Shown here: positions 33,801-47,074 of the stretch, piece after piece
Layout: every line of letters begins with the position of its first letter
Numbering within the stretch: position 1 is the first letter of the stretch
From: Limonium bicolor
Lineage: Eukaryota; Streptophyta; Magnoliopsida; Caryophyllales; Plumbaginaceae
Direction of reading: 5' to 3'
Assembly (NCBI GenBank): GCA_023374045.1
Contig: CM041781.1
Span: 143,088,982-143,152,981, forward strand
Length of the DNA stretch: 64,000 bases
Notes under the pieces: model-generated
What the model was told of the DNA's origin: nothing
The model's input: only the letters and a program-made list of their open reading frames with translations
Database searches by the model: none
Translations under genes and position numbers: made by a program

Positions 33801-35729
33801 GAACCAATTTTTCGGTAATTACTAATAATAACCTATACTTTTCTATTTTTACAATTTTGACCCCAAAACTTTATAAAATGTTATATTTTTATTAAATTCA
33901 TTTAAAAACCCTAAATTGCTCTAAATTAAGCCCACGGCCTTCTAAATTCCTAGTAATTACGAATTGGCCCCAATTTTAATTATAAGCATAAATAAAACTA
34001 AATAAGCTTATAAACTTAAATTAAAATGGCCTAATGACATGGCCTTATTACAACCTTGAACTTGCAAAAAAATTACACAATAAATGTCTCAAAATATAGC
34101 ATATATATTCGGCCTCACCTTAGTTTAATTATTTTTCCACATAATGCCATAATTTGACCATTATGTTAATTAAACCTCTTAAATGACTAGCTTAATTTAT
34201 CTTAGCCATTTTTTTCCATTTTTAGGTCAATATGACCTATATATGTAACTTCACTCTCGGCCATATATATATATATGCTTAAAATTTATAAAAATCATAA
34301 GTTTAAGGTGTTTATACCTTGATTTATCCTTGTATATGCCTTGTTGGCCACGGCTGTATGGAGATCTATTTTCCACAGCTTAGTTTACATGTTTTCAAAC
34401 AGCAATTAAGGCATGATTAGTCTCCAAGCAAGATCTAACCATAAGAAGTGTTTAATGTCAATTTTCAAGGTAAAATTTACCTTAGAACACCAAGGTATAC
34501 AAGGTTAATCTCGGCCTGTATTTACAGTAGGCAAAGAGTGTTAAAAGAGCTACTAAAACCAAGCTTTAAACTGGTATAACTCAGATTAGAAGATAGCTAA
34601 TCTTTACCTTGTTTAAAATGCCTAAAATGGTGTTTTTGGCTTGGATCTGGTTATACTTCGAAGCTCTTGATGTACCAACTGGATAAGTATGTTAAGATGA
34701 AGATTATAAGCTTAGAAACAAAGTTTCACAGCCGAATTTGAAGGGAATCAAAAGATATGTGCTTAGAGCACATTTTTATACCTTAAGAACAAGATTAGCT
34801 TTCTCCACCTTCTTCCCTTGTTAATGCCGAGATACACCCTCCATTTAACCTCCATAACAACCTAAGAACATTGATGGAAGTGGTTGATGCTTTGCTCCAT
34901 GAAAGAGGAAGAAATTGTGAAGAAAATGAACATTTAAGAGCTTAATAAGCTTACCAATGGTGATTGCTGTTCTCCTCTGAGTTTGGCTGTGTAACCACGA
35001 AAATGGAGAAGCAAAGAGAGGTGAGGGGCTGCTGGAATCGGCTGGGAAGCAAGGTGAGTGAAGAAGAATGATTGGAAAGGCTTAATTGAATTGGAAAAGT
35101 AATAAAAGTAACTTTTACTATTGCAAATTTGGTATTAGGTAGCTAATTTGTCTAACAATGATTATGCTGACTCCTCTCCTCCTTGCCTGTCGAAATCCTT
35201 GGTCAATTGGGTCAATTGACCATTGACCATACTTGGTCAATATTGACTCGAACGGGCCCCACTTTAGGGTTTTATTAATATTTTAATATTAAATTTGTAA
35301 AAATTCGTAAATTTCTGGAATTAAATTCCTAATATGATATAATATGATAAAATATCATATTTAAAGGTAATTATAATTTTTAAGCCCATAAAAAATCAAT
35401 TTAAAAGGCAATCTCACAAAAACGTGCTTTAAGGTGTTTTAGTGCACATTTTTGTGTCACAGGGTGTTCCTGAGCTTAGTTCTCCTTGAGAACGGTTTTG
35501 TTGTGTTCCTTACTTCATTATAATACTTAGGAATCCACTTTGGATCCTATTTGAGGTCACACAATCTTTATGGTGTCTTAAGGCACATTTTCGGCTTTAC
35601 CGATCTTAAGGCGTGTTTTGCCTTGTTGAGATCTTTTAGATTGTTCCCCAATAATATTTAGATGTTTAATAATCATCTTAGATCATTAATAGGTCATTTA
35701 ATTATATTTTAAAGGTTAGGGGTATTTCA
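30823..35729 (-). repeat. LARD1 5' LTR
   Basis: 4907 bp, TGTAACACCCCTACTC...GGGGTATTTCA. Near-identical to 20334-25292 but lacks a 52-bp block around 31886. The right neighbour is element A2 internal sequence, not the Ogre LTR seen on the left. Confidence 0.95.
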
Positions 35730-37382
35730 CTGATGGTGGTCTCTTCAGGGTTTTGTGTGGGGGGAGGGGATGATAACAGATATTGAAGGTTCCTAAGTTT
35801 TCCACATTGTGAATTTAGGTGCTTCACTCATTATTTAACTATTACTAGGTGGTTCGTACATTAGACTCACTAATACAAAACTAGCATGAATGCGGTAAGC
35901 AATCACTTTTCATTAACAGTTTAGACTCGGTACCTGTCTCGAAGAGGATCCTGGTGCCTCAGACCGGTCCACCCACATTCAGGGCGCCTTGCCGGACCCC
36001 GTTACCCTTCCCCTTCTGGGATTCAGTGTACTCTTCAGAGTCTGTGATATGATCGCCTTCGGGCCTCAGGTGGTCGTGGTAGTATTACCCTTCCACTGCC
36101 CCTTTGGTATAGTTCTGCGTTGGGTTCGTTCCAAACAATCAAATTCGCGGTTGCCCCACTTCTGGCAGTGACGACAACCTCACATCATTCCCCTTGCAGT
36201 CTTTGCCGGGGTGGTCTCCGTTACACCACTTATAGTTAAAAGTGGGCTCCGGTCCAGAACCCGCGCTAGGGCTACAACAACACACAATCAATACTCCTTT
36301 CCACTTAACAAACATTTACACATCAACTAGATACACATGATTAAGTAATTACCCTAGGGGGGGTAGGAGCGTAGAGGCTTCGACGCATACGCATACGTGA
36401 GCTTCAGTGGCTCATCAGCTTTGGTGGTCTGGGCTTGGCCCCTTGTCACCCTGGTATACTGACCCTTCTGGGGCTGAGGGTAGGGTTTCTTTTTCTTTCC
36501 TCCCCCATACCCTTGCTGACTCTGGCCCTCGTTCGTGGCCTGCGCTTGTGCGCATTCTCCTCGTCCCTCAGACGACGGTAATTTCAACCTTAGCAGCGGC
36601 ATGATAGCACTCCTGAATTTTAGGAGTCATTCATGCCCGCAAAAACAAACTTACCAACTCACATTAAATTCAGTCAGGTATAAATTTGATTCACAACATG
36701 GTACTCTAATTACCTGCAGGTAGTATAATCAGCTGGTCCCATCCCATAGCGGAGACGGTGGCTAAAGACCATTGTAGAACGGTTCACCAACACTCGGTTC
36801 GATACCCAAGGTTCTGGTAACAGGTGGATAAGGCCGGTGAATGCGGTGTAGTAGTCATCAACCGACATCTTATCCCCCTGCCTCAGACTGTCCAGCTCGA
36901 GCGCTTGCCTCCTGCACATGAACAGGGTAATACTTGGCTCGCAGTAGAGCCGTTGTACTCCCTCCAACCAAACTTCAGGATCAGCCATCCTGTCCTCTTT
37001 CACCACTTCCACCAACTTTGTGCCGTACCCTTCAAGTAGTATGCGGCAAGACGGACCTTAGCTTCAGCAGTATGCCAAGGTCTCATAGGCGGTTCCAGTT
37101 CGGAGATGTACGCCTAAGCTTTCGAGGATCAGTCTCCCCATTGAATGATGGCGGTCTCAGATCAGCCAACGCCTTGACCCAATTGGTCTCTCGTGGCGGA
37201 TGGTGGTGGTGGCTGAACTCCGGGCTGTTGCCCTTGCTGTAATGCAGCAACCATCTGGGGTACCATCTGGGCTACGGCGGTGCTACTGCCTCAGCCATAG
37301 TCTGTGCCGTAGTATCATCGCCCTGGTCACCCATACCTCCAGTACCGCGCCCGCGGCCTCTACCTCGTGGTCTACCTGCCAT
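35730..37382 (-). pseudogene. gag of element A2 with three introns
   Basis: Starts at MAGRPRGRGRGRG (ATG 37380-37382), continues with a Gln-rich stretch and NWVKALADL, ELDSLRQGDKMSVDDYYTAF and HRLRYGMGPADY. It is interrupted by putative introns at 36613-36713 (A), 36272-36352 (B) and 35793-35933 (C) with the same borders as element A. The zinc-knuckle exon (35934-36271) keeps CNGDHPGKDC and CRHCQKWGNREFDC, the expected His being Asn. Several frameshifts show it is dead. It gives the independent comparison for the intron model. Confidence 0.75.
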
Positions 37383-37583
37383 TGTTATTCATACTGAACA
37401 TCTCATTAGCATTATGCTTGCACACTTACGGTCCAATGGTTATAGCATCTTCCGACAACCAGGTAATTCCACACTCAGTTAGTGGTTAACCTTTCCAAAT
37501 CTGTTCACTAGGTATCTGTAGTTAGGTTTCCTAACTCGGTATATCCCTAACTCGGTATTCTAGTCTCAGAGCGATACTTCGCT

Positions 37584-37594
37584 CTCTGATACCA
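37584..37594 (-). other. Element A2 primer-binding site
   Basis: Minus strand TGGTATCAGAG followed by an inserted AG, then AGC. Just inside lies the hairpin AGAGCGA-TACT-TCGCTCT (37568-37585). Confidence 0.8.
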
Positions 37595-37599
37595 CTTTT

Positions 37600-40500
37600 T
37601 GTAACACCCCTACAACGCCCCTATCAACTACCGAAATCGCAGCGGAAATAGCCAACCAATCAATAACTAAACGCTTTGGTGTTACAACGTCGTTAACCAC
37701 CCACGTGGTTAACTAGGCAGAATAAATACAAGTGTATCGGTCTGATGATCAGACTCCCGAGCATAGAATCTAACATCCATATATAAACATAACCAACATA
37801 CCGAGTATTTAATTTACATCACCACTACCAACTGTAAACCTCCACCACTGTTTAACGAATGGCACCAAAATATAACGCCACGGGAGCACAGGCGCATCCC
37901 CGGCTCAACCTCCAAAACAACCAAAAGTACATCATCGACCTAGGATCTAGAGCCACTCCGCTTCTTCGATCCTCATCCTGCAATAAAATATGGAGCCCCC
38001 GAGGGGGTCAGCAACCTTTGCTGGTATGGCTAACGCGCAGCCCATCGGCTACCGGGATACGCGCAACCAATTGTCATGATAACATGGCATTCATTTTAAA
38101 ACATCCAACATATATATATATATATATACCATAGCATAGCAAGGGAAATTGCATAGCATAACAATACATAACACCATAAGATCGGTTCTCACAAGGAACC
38201 TTCCACCATAGTTAGTATACAATGTGAGCCTAGAGATTTTTGCCAATCCCATGTTAAGCTCGTTACCAACCTCGTTACCGTCCAGTTATATAGAACGGTT
38301 AACTTATACCCAAGGTGTGTCGGATATAGTAATCCCAAGCACACCGAAAACAACATTCGTATGCCCCTGTGGCCCGACGTGAGTCAGTAACTAGCTTTGG
38401 ATAAGCTAAGGGAAGGTAGAAACCAAATTGGAATACCACCTATACATACACCAAGAGAGCCGAACCGGATATGATATCGACTCCCGTCCATCACACGCGT
38501 GCCAACAGGAACAACCGACTCCTCACTCCCCCACTCCCCATTAGCACTTGTTAGTGATCACCCAATTTTTGTTAAGTCACATACAAGCAAATATTTAGGT
38601 CTTGTTAGACAACCAAGGGAAAGGAGTCACAACCTTACAACATCTTAATGTATAACAACTGTAAACTCTTTTCATGCCTTAATCTTATAAGGTCGTAACA
38701 CACAGAAAAGCAAACAACATCCAAGCCGGTGTAAACCGGTAGGCAACAGACTGCAAGAAAACCATACCTTGGTCCTTGCCTCGATTGGTTTCCACCTTGA
38801 GAGAATCCTAAACACATTAGTAACGTCGGTTAATTATTTATTTAACTTCAAACTTACTAAGTATTTAACATGATTGTATGACATGTTTTAATGTCTATTC
38901 TACCCTAGGTTACCTTCACTATACACCCTAGGGTTAACTACATAAGTCACATTCTTTTCTGTTTTTTTTTTTTACAAGTTTAGGTCCGACCGACCTACCG
39001 ACCGACACTTACCCAAGTTCGGTCGATTCCAGAACACATTTCCGTCAAAATTTTCTACTCCGACCGACCTTGTAAGTTCGGTCGCATGTTCGGTCTTTTC
39101 CCGAGAGTTTCTTCCCTTTGGAAATTTAGCCCGACCGAACTTGCCAAGTCCGGTCCTATGTTCGGTCGTTTCCAGTAGCTCAATCCGTACACAAATTACA
39201 AGCCCCCGACCGACCTTGCAAGTCCGGTCCCCAAGGTCGGTCCATTCCAGAAGCCAATTCTCGCAGGTAAACTGGGCTCGACCGAACTTGCAAGTTCGGT
39301 CGCAAGTTCGGTCTGCCCCAGACCTTTGTTTTTCCTTTTTACATTCAACTCAAACTTCACCCTATATAACCTAATACCCCCTAACCTCATTTGGGCATCT
39401 TAAACACACCTTAAGACATCCTTAAACACTCATCAAACTCATTTTCTAATTCCTTAAACCTTTACTTATATCTTCACAAAATTCCTAACACTTACAATGT
39501 TTTCTCCTAGTTTTTCAAGTGATGTTTCATGCCTATGATAACTACTATCCCAAAAGTTTTCTCCTTATTTTAACATCATCTCCCAAGCATCATCTCTCAC
39601 AACTAACTCCTATATCCTTCTTGAAAATTCTTTACCAAGTTCACACTTTCTCCTTATTTACCAAAGTTTGCCTAAGTATTCACCTAAGTCCCAAAGTGAC
39701 TTTGGTACTTACTAAAACCTCAAGATCATGCCTAAGTCCTTGTTACACTCTAGAGTACTTCCTAGTTCATCAAAATTCCTTTAAAACATCATGAACTCCT
39801 TATCAATCAATCCCTAAATTTTCGACATAGGTTCTCCTAGCATTTTGTTACACCAAAGCACATTGTTCTCACCATTAAAACACAAGAACACTAAGAACAC
39901 CAAGAACACTCTCTTACACAACTTCACCAAATTCACACTACATCACGATATAGTGCATAATTTAAATTGCATGGCACTTAGGCCCTTAAAATGCATGGCT
40001 CTTAGGCCCTTAAAGTGCTTAAATCATAAACACTGAATTTCCACAATATATATGCCTTTAACCCGCGATTACATACAACAAGACATATGTTATTTTACTA
40101 GTCTCCTTGAGAACATTTACTAGGTCATTCACCATTTGCTCTTTAGGTAGTTTTAACAAGCATTTATAAGCTCATTTCTCCTAAGGCATTAGACCACATT
40201 AGGTTAGTAGATTTACCTCTTTTCCAAACAACTCCTTTCTTGTTTCACTACAAGACCGGTAGGGTATTTGATTCCTTGTCAAGTTCTAAACAATATACAA
40301 ACATTATAATGAGTATTCAAGCTATAAGCTTCATCTCATTGTAAACCCTAATTTTACATTGTTTCAAAAACATTAATGTAGTTGTTTTACCTTGATCTTG
40401 AAGAGAGTTTGAATATATAACAAGAGAGGACTCCACCTAGTCCATGAAGAGTTGAAATGAAGCTAGAACAAAGTCACACAAAGAGCTATATCAATGTGTA

Positions 40501-41513
40501 TTTTCGGTCAAGGTAAAACATGAAGGAAACATGATTTTTCTTTGAGATTCCTTACCTAGAAGCAAAGGAGAGTAATAATATGTCAAAATACAAGCTCAAG
40601 CTCCTTCAATGGTGGAACACCTTGGCACCGAAATGGGGCTCTTGAAGCTTTGAGAAGATGGAAATGAAGAGCTTGATGAGAGGAAGAGATTGGTGGTCTT
40701 AGAATTTGATTTGGACAAGTGAGCTTGATTTAGCAAGAGGTCAAAGATGGAGTTTTTATGGTGGTAGTGGTATTACCGTGAGAGAACAGCAAGAAGGAAG
40801 GAAGAAGAAGGTTGGGACCGTGGGAAATGAAGGAAAGAATGAGAATGAGACAGAATTTGCTTTTAAGAAGATATTTGTTCTTATAAAGTAAAAGTAGTTA
40901 TATTAGTCATCTTTATTTGTTTAACAAAATACAAGTGAGTGGTGAGTCACCACACTTAAGAAACCCCGGCCCCCTTTATTAATATGAGGGTACTTTAGTC
41001 TTTGTTTGTCAATTTAATTACTTAATACAACATATGTTATAAATTAGCTTATAAAAAGCACTATTCACCAAAACAAGGCACTTAGAAGTGAAATTTTTGA
41101 TTTCCCATTAATATAGCCACCCAAATGTGATACTATATAGTACACATATATTTTAAGAGTAATGATGGACATTTAGCCACTCAAAACTCATTTACAAGAC
41201 AATTTTTCAAAATGTGCTTTAAGGCTTCTTAAAGCACATTTTGTGTTTTAACTTGTTTTCAAGCTTGGTTTTCTTTGGTAATTGATTTAATATGTTCATT
41301 AATATATATATAAGGTCTTGGTAAGTTCATTAGGTCTTACCCAAGCTTATTCCAAGCTTAGAGCACATTTTAGCTCTTATTGCCTTTAAAGCACATTTTG
41401 TGTTTTCTTTTCTTTTGTTTAAATTTGTTTACTAATGTTTCTAAGACTCTTTTTTTGTCTTAATTAATCATGTTTTAATGTTTAACCAACATACCAAGGT
41501 TTGGGGTATTTCA
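37600..41513 (-). repeat. Element A2 5' LTR
   Basis: 3914 bp, TGTAACACCCCTACAAC...GGGGTATTTCA. Shares the first about 1.7 kb layout with 8685-10510, including stretches such as GGTGTAAACCGGTAGGCAAC and the palindrome array at 38984-39320, but the second half has diverged strongly. ORFs within it are not supported. Confidence 0.85.
38984..39320. repeat. Tandem palindrome array in the A2 LTR
   Basis: Five units with GACCGACCTTGCAAGTCCGG or GACCGAACTTGCAAGTTCGG followed by an inverted arm. Some units carry A/T for C/G changes in both arms together (CCGACC with GGTCGG, CCGAAC with GTTCGG). Confidence 0.8.
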
Positions 41514-41748
41514 GTTGGAGTGTTGTCCAACAATTGTAATATGTTTAGTAATGTATTAATATGCTTAGGACAAAGTTTTAGGTCCTAATAAGTTCATTTG
41601 GGTATTTATTTACCCTAAACAGTCAAAGGGTGCAACATCTTGCTTTGTGTTGACCACTGTTGTTCTCAGTTGACTTTTAAGGCATGCTTAGGCCTTAATC
41701 AATGTGATTAAATATTTAATCCATATTTTATTAGTTTGGGGTATTTCA
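41514..41748 (-). repeat. LARD2 3' LTR remnant
   Basis: 235 bp nearly identical to 52363-52597, ending TTTGGGGTATTTCA. The rest is missing left of the A2 insertion. Confidence 0.85.
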
Positions 41749-41765
41749 GTCTACCCCCCTTAAAA

Positions 41766-44700
41766 TGACTTCGTCCCGAAGTCCTTACCCATCTACAGTT
41801 CACCTAAGGAATCAAGTTCCACTAAGTAATCACAGACAGATCATCACTAGGGAGTACATTCCACTACGTTCAGACCTAGTCTATATGTATCACATTTGAT
41901 ACAACAATAATCTCATTCCATATAGTCAATAATCATGACACATTCATTCATAAACAGCACTAACAAGGTGCAAAGCTCATTCATACACAGCACTAGACAT
42001 GGTGCAAAACTCAATCATACACAACACTAGACAAGGTGCAAAACTCAATCATACACAGCACTAGACAAGTGCAAAACCAACAAGAAGTACTCAAAGGTGT
42101 CTCACAAGGGGTACTCCACGCACCCCTATTCATATGCCAGTATCTCGCGAGGATACCTCTACATCACTCCGCGTGTATGTGTGTGCATATATTTAATGAT
42201 GGAAAATCACAGGGAAGCAGTCATAAAGACCAGGACTTGACGATCCCCAACCCCATGCTAACCAACGTCAACCACCCGTGGACACACCGGTTTAATAATG
42301 AAGGACACTGCGGTCCACGGCTCCTCGGACAGTATCACCTTATTTCCTTAATCACCCGTGGACACACCGGTCTAATGACAAAGGGCTCTGCGGTCCACGG
42401 CTCTTTGGGTGATGTCACTCGTAGACACACCGGTCAAATGACGAAGGACTCCACGGCTCTTCGAGTGACTCCCTAAATTCCAATTTCTATTCATATCTGT
42501 GTCCACTTGTAGGAAGTTTCGAGGGTCATTCAACCCCGACGTGGTCAGCGTCAGTGTTGAACTATCTCCCACCTCAATTTGTGTTCGGTTTCGCTTGATC
42601 GGACAGGATCAAGTTCAACTTCCCACGTCAATTTTAATCAATCAATTGTTTTATTCATTTCTAATCTTTTTTTCCTCTTGATATTTACCACCTTGTGTTC
42701 CATAGTTACACAAGTCAACTAGTGTAATTAATCTAGTCATTGGCATATAGGATCATGTATCCTAACCATGTACCAAGTTCCCTCGACTTATAATTATTCA
42801 TACAACTCCTAGAGGTTTCACCTCCACTAGGTTACACATCGGTCTCATGCCGAATCACAAATCATTTAGTACGGAGCTTTCTACTCCTTCTATTTGAAAT
42901 CTCCCATTGGAGCTACCAGATAATCCTACTTGAACTCTCAACCGGAGCTAACAAGTTAGGCGTTTATGTGTTTAATGTTCGCAATGTTAGCATAAATAAT
43001 CGAAAATAGGATAAGAACACTCTATCTGTTCTCCCTTTCCTATTCGCCACAACTAATGCGAACTAAATATATATATATATATTATTCATACACATAATGC
43101 ATCATAATATTACCTCAAGTAATATAACACAGTCATAATACTGGTACTCTACGTACAATAATAGTTTGCAGCATGTGTACCATGCGCTACGTACTCCTAC
43201 GTACGATATATTTTAACCGTGCGAAATCGCTCTACCCCCCTTAAAAAGGATTACGCCCACGTAATCTACGAATATGTCATCTTGAAGTAATAAGTACAAG
43301 ATGTTTCACTCATATGGAATATTCGTGCACTAATGTGCTACGTATACATTACCCTTTTTCCTCTCGGGTCGGGCTCTAGCCACTTTGGCTATACTACCTA
43401 TGTCGGTTAGGTGTATGTATGTTCATGTATGGTTTGATCGGGAGATGTAAACACATCGTTTGTTTTCCCAAATCTGTTAGGTATGTCTAACCTATGCGCT
43501 ATGGGCCCACTCGCTCTGCTGCAAGCAGTATGCCCAACTACTTTAGGGTTGAGTTACCCTTTTAAGTAGCAGTTTCATGCCGGTTTCTACTCCACGTGAC
43601 GGTGTTTTCTACACGCTCTTCCATAATTATGGTCATGGAGGAAACTATATCGCTGTGTGGTATCATCATTACACACGCTCATTATTTCAACTAGTTATTC
43701 TATTCAGTCTTCCTGAATTCTATACATGCTCATGGTATATTCCCAAGAGTTCATGCCACCCTACCGAACTAACCTTCGGTGTAAGGGTTGTCGAGCTATG
43801 CTCTAGCACCTAGTGCTCGTAGTAGTCGTGTCTAAAATCTCAAGACGGGTCTGATATGCGCAACTAACTGGCGCCTCATGACTCCAAGTTATTTCTTTCT
43901 GGGATGAGTTCGTTCCTTAGGTACCTTGTAGGTCCTCTTTTGCTAGTGTGAACTTGTATCCCTCGTGTGTTGGTATTTTAGTACCCACACATATGGTTCA
44001 TCCCTCTTCTCAATTAGGGGAATCTATTTGCCTTTCTGATCTTCCACTTTTTGCTTCTCAGCAACATAATTCGGTTAACAGTTATTATAATGGTCGCTTT
44101 GTTGCGCACCATGTCCCAGTCGATTGGACGGTTATCCGCTATTGCGGTCTGCATGGAGTATCTAATCTCCAGCTTAGAGTATCTCTTGTAATGCTCGCTT
44201 TTGCCCTTCGTTTGTTGTAAATTTACAATACGACTGTGGGTTTTAGCTTGGCCTTCCTCGTTTACTAAAATCCTCAAAACTTGTATTCTAACTCATCCAC
44301 TATGGAGTTGTGACCTTATATCGTTTTATTATCAAGCTATCCTTGATTTTTCCTAGTTTGACTGAGATCTCTCTCATCGATTCATGGTTTACCTAGCCAG
44401 GATTCCGTTCACTGACTTAGACACAGAGTTGATTACCTCCTGGGTCCTCACACCACTCGTTTACATACATGGGTATCATACTGATACATTACTACTTACC
44501 CAACTAACTTAATGTAAGTTTTGTCAGGCCCACAATCTCCTAGGAGTGTGGACGTCCCATGTCTCGCTTAGTGCACTTGTAGTGTTCGTACCCGGTGATT
44601 ATCATGCTCTTAGTCCTGGTAATTCATGTTGGAGTAACTAGACTGCCAATTCTTAACTTTTAGTGTCAGAATGGCCCTAGAGGGTTCTCTGGGTTCTATG

Positions 44701-47058
44701 GTTCCTTTATTAATATGTATATTTTCCTTACCTTCTCTAAGATAGGTGTTCGCGACTTATCGCCCTAATACTGGTTTCCATATGCTCGTCACCTGGAATT
44801 TGTGAGTGGGGATTAGTAACTACTTATTATCTCTTCCGTTCACTCCTAGGTTGTTAACGCCTTCAGATATGAGTTTACAGTTTTAAAACTCCACCCCAAT
44901 CCATTGGGTTACACTCTCAGTTGTAATATGGACTCCATGACAAGGGTTGACACATCGTGTTTCTCCTGCCCTATGGTAGTCCCTTTTTAGCCTGATATTA
45001 ATCAGTATTCGTGATTCATCACCTTTGTTCTCCTAGTTTTGGGTCATTTTGGTGGTACTAAGGGTATCCTTCCGTAGGCCTATGTCATACGATATTCAGG
45101 TACAGTGCTTATTCTGATAGTTAAATGATTGTTGGTCTTTCTATTTAATTTAATCCCAATTGGTTCTATTACTTTCTCCCCAGGTTACAGTTGGATACCT
45201 ACAACTTAGTGGGTTCCTCTTATCATTGCTCTTCACTATGTAGTCCTTACCATTATTCAACTTGTATCCCCTCCATCCTCTTCGAGGTAAGGGTATCCCC
45301 CTCCCTCGATAAATTCATTGTTACTGCCCTCCGTACGGGAGTCTAGCAGCACTATGGATACACAACACATCCGGTGTGTGTGGTGCGGGCATAACATCAG
45401 CCCCTTTATTGCACGTTAGCATCTTCCTAATTTTTTTTTAACCTCCAAAATAATTTGCCATAACGATACTTGTCTATTATTTTCATCCACTCAATCGGAT
45501 AGGTTTTATTTAGAGTCTTGGCTCATATAGCTCACTTCTTGCCCTCTGGCAATGTTCAATGGTAGTGGTTTAACCACAAGTGTCGCGCACTCCCTCCCTA
45601 AGTATGGTTATGCTGGTCCTGAAGACTCGACACTCCCCACCCGTGATGATTGACGTTTAATGTCCATACCGGCACTGGGGTTAGGCTTGTAGGCACTAAT
45701 TACCGTTATCTCGCATTTTCTCCCCTTTTAATACTCTACTAAATGGTGTATTATTTTCAGGTTTAATGGTCAGACCGGTTAGGTCTTCCCGAGGTTTTAT
45801 CGACCTCCAACCCAAGGGTTTCGTACCCTGCCTATAAGAAGGCTATGTCCCACTTCATTACATTATGGACTCATATAAAAGTTTAGTGCTTATTGGTAAC
45901 AGCCTGGACTACTCGGGCTTTTAGGGTTAGTTTACCGTTGCTGCACTTGCTGTAGCAAGTGCGCAAGGCAGGTTGAAATTTAATACTTTGGTTAATGTGG
46001 CACTTGCAGTGGCAAGTGCGCCATGCAGACTGAGCCACTGGTACGGTGTGTCAGTGCAGTGCTATTCCCTAATCGGGTTCCTGTTCTAGCCAAAAGTTCT
46101 TATTCAAATTAGTACAGTCTCACTCCCGCACTCGTTCCCACAAGTTTACCGTGGTAGTAAGGTCTTACTTTCCTCATGAGGCGTTGCATGATAGCGACTT
46201 AGCGAGTTCTTGTTTCTACAGCTCTCATGATCTCTCCTCATGCACGTCGGGCCATCTTGAACCTTCAGTGTTGCATGGTTTTAGAGTTACTCGCTTCGGG
46301 TGAGACTTCTAAAGGTAATTCCTTCCGTCTGTTACATATCTCATAAACTAATCATTACTCGCCGTTTCTACCTTTTTTTCCCCCAAGCGCACCATCGGTG
46401 CTTTCCTGGATGTAAGACAGGGTCACCTTGCTTATAGCAAGCTAGCCCCATTAGTCCTACCGGAATTTTCTCCTCAAACTCCGTCTATTTTTTATCTCAT
46501 CCTTGTATGGTAGACATTATGTCATTACCAGGACCCCCGGTCCTAAACATTACATCAAAACACAAAGTCATATTTTCTACTTTTAACATAATCCTCTTAG
46601 CATCCACATCGGGTCTTCCTGATCAGGAGAGTTATCTCCGTGGTGTTTCCCATTTCATTGTCTCACTAGATAGTACTTGAGGTACGGGCTGCGGCGGGTG
46701 GGGTACCATTGCAAGTTTCCCGGGATGCTCTCCCATCAAGTGTGAGTGTTTCATACAGTCTTCGCGTTACTTGGGGTTGCTGGACCCTCACCACCTCCCG
46801 CTGCTCCGTGTTCTTCCTTAGTACTGTCACCCAGACCTTTCCCTGACATATGTCAAGGGGACGGGTTATACCTTTACTCGGTCTAATATCGTAGTCTCGA
46901 TCGTTTAATATTGAAGTGCCTCTACGGCTATGGTGTGCAAGCCTTGAGCATTGCATCAACCCCGCAAGGTCACGTATCCTCACACGTTTCCCCCGTATTC
47001 CCAAAACCTATGCTCACTGTATAAATCCTACTATCTCTTGTCATCAGAGCGGTACTCC
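41766..47058 (-). other. LARD2 internal domain, non-coding
   Basis: Homologous to 25310-30806. It keeps both tandem repeats (41955-42078 and 42281-42468) and the paired hairpins (45943-45962, 46000-46019). The C run is only five bases long. A frame at 46666-47004 partly matches the small LARD1 frame but is shifted at its start. Confidence 0.75.
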
Positions 47059-47070
47059 GCTCTGATACCA
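47059..47070 (-). other. LARD2 primer-binding site
   Basis: Minus strand TGGTATCAGAGC, overlapped by the same perfect hairpin as in LARD1 (47043-47066). Confidence 0.9.
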
Positions 47071-47074
47071 CTTT

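Larger units (their letters stand above)
20334..35729 (-). mobile_element. LARD1: large non-coding LTR retrotransposon derivative
   Basis: A 15.4-kb element with two 4.9-kb LTRs that match almost perfectly over their whole length, a PBS, a polypurine tract and a 5.5-kb internal domain with no gag or pol. This is the plan of a LARD, which depends on proteins from an autonomous relative. Orientation is minus (polypurine tract at the left, PBS at the right). LTR ends, PBS and polypurine tract equal those of element A, the likely source family. Flanks: GTGTT on the left, CTGAT on the right, so there is no target duplication. Confidence 0.85.
35730..41513 (-). mobile_element. Element A2: second, truncated copy of the AlkB-bearing family
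   Basis: The internal region aligns with 6860-8680 of element A: the same gag exons, introns, PBS and leader, followed by a related 5' LTR. The copy is cut at 35730 by LARD1, within exon 4 just before the dioxygenase homology. Dioxygenase, pol and 3' LTR are therefore absent here. The right flank GTTGG (41514-41518) is LARD2 LTR sequence, so A2 had inserted into LARD2. Confidence 0.85.

Noticed and set aside
20334..41513. LARD1 as a clean insertion into element A2
   Set aside because: The left flank is Ogre LTR, not A2 sequence, and there is no 5-bp duplicate.
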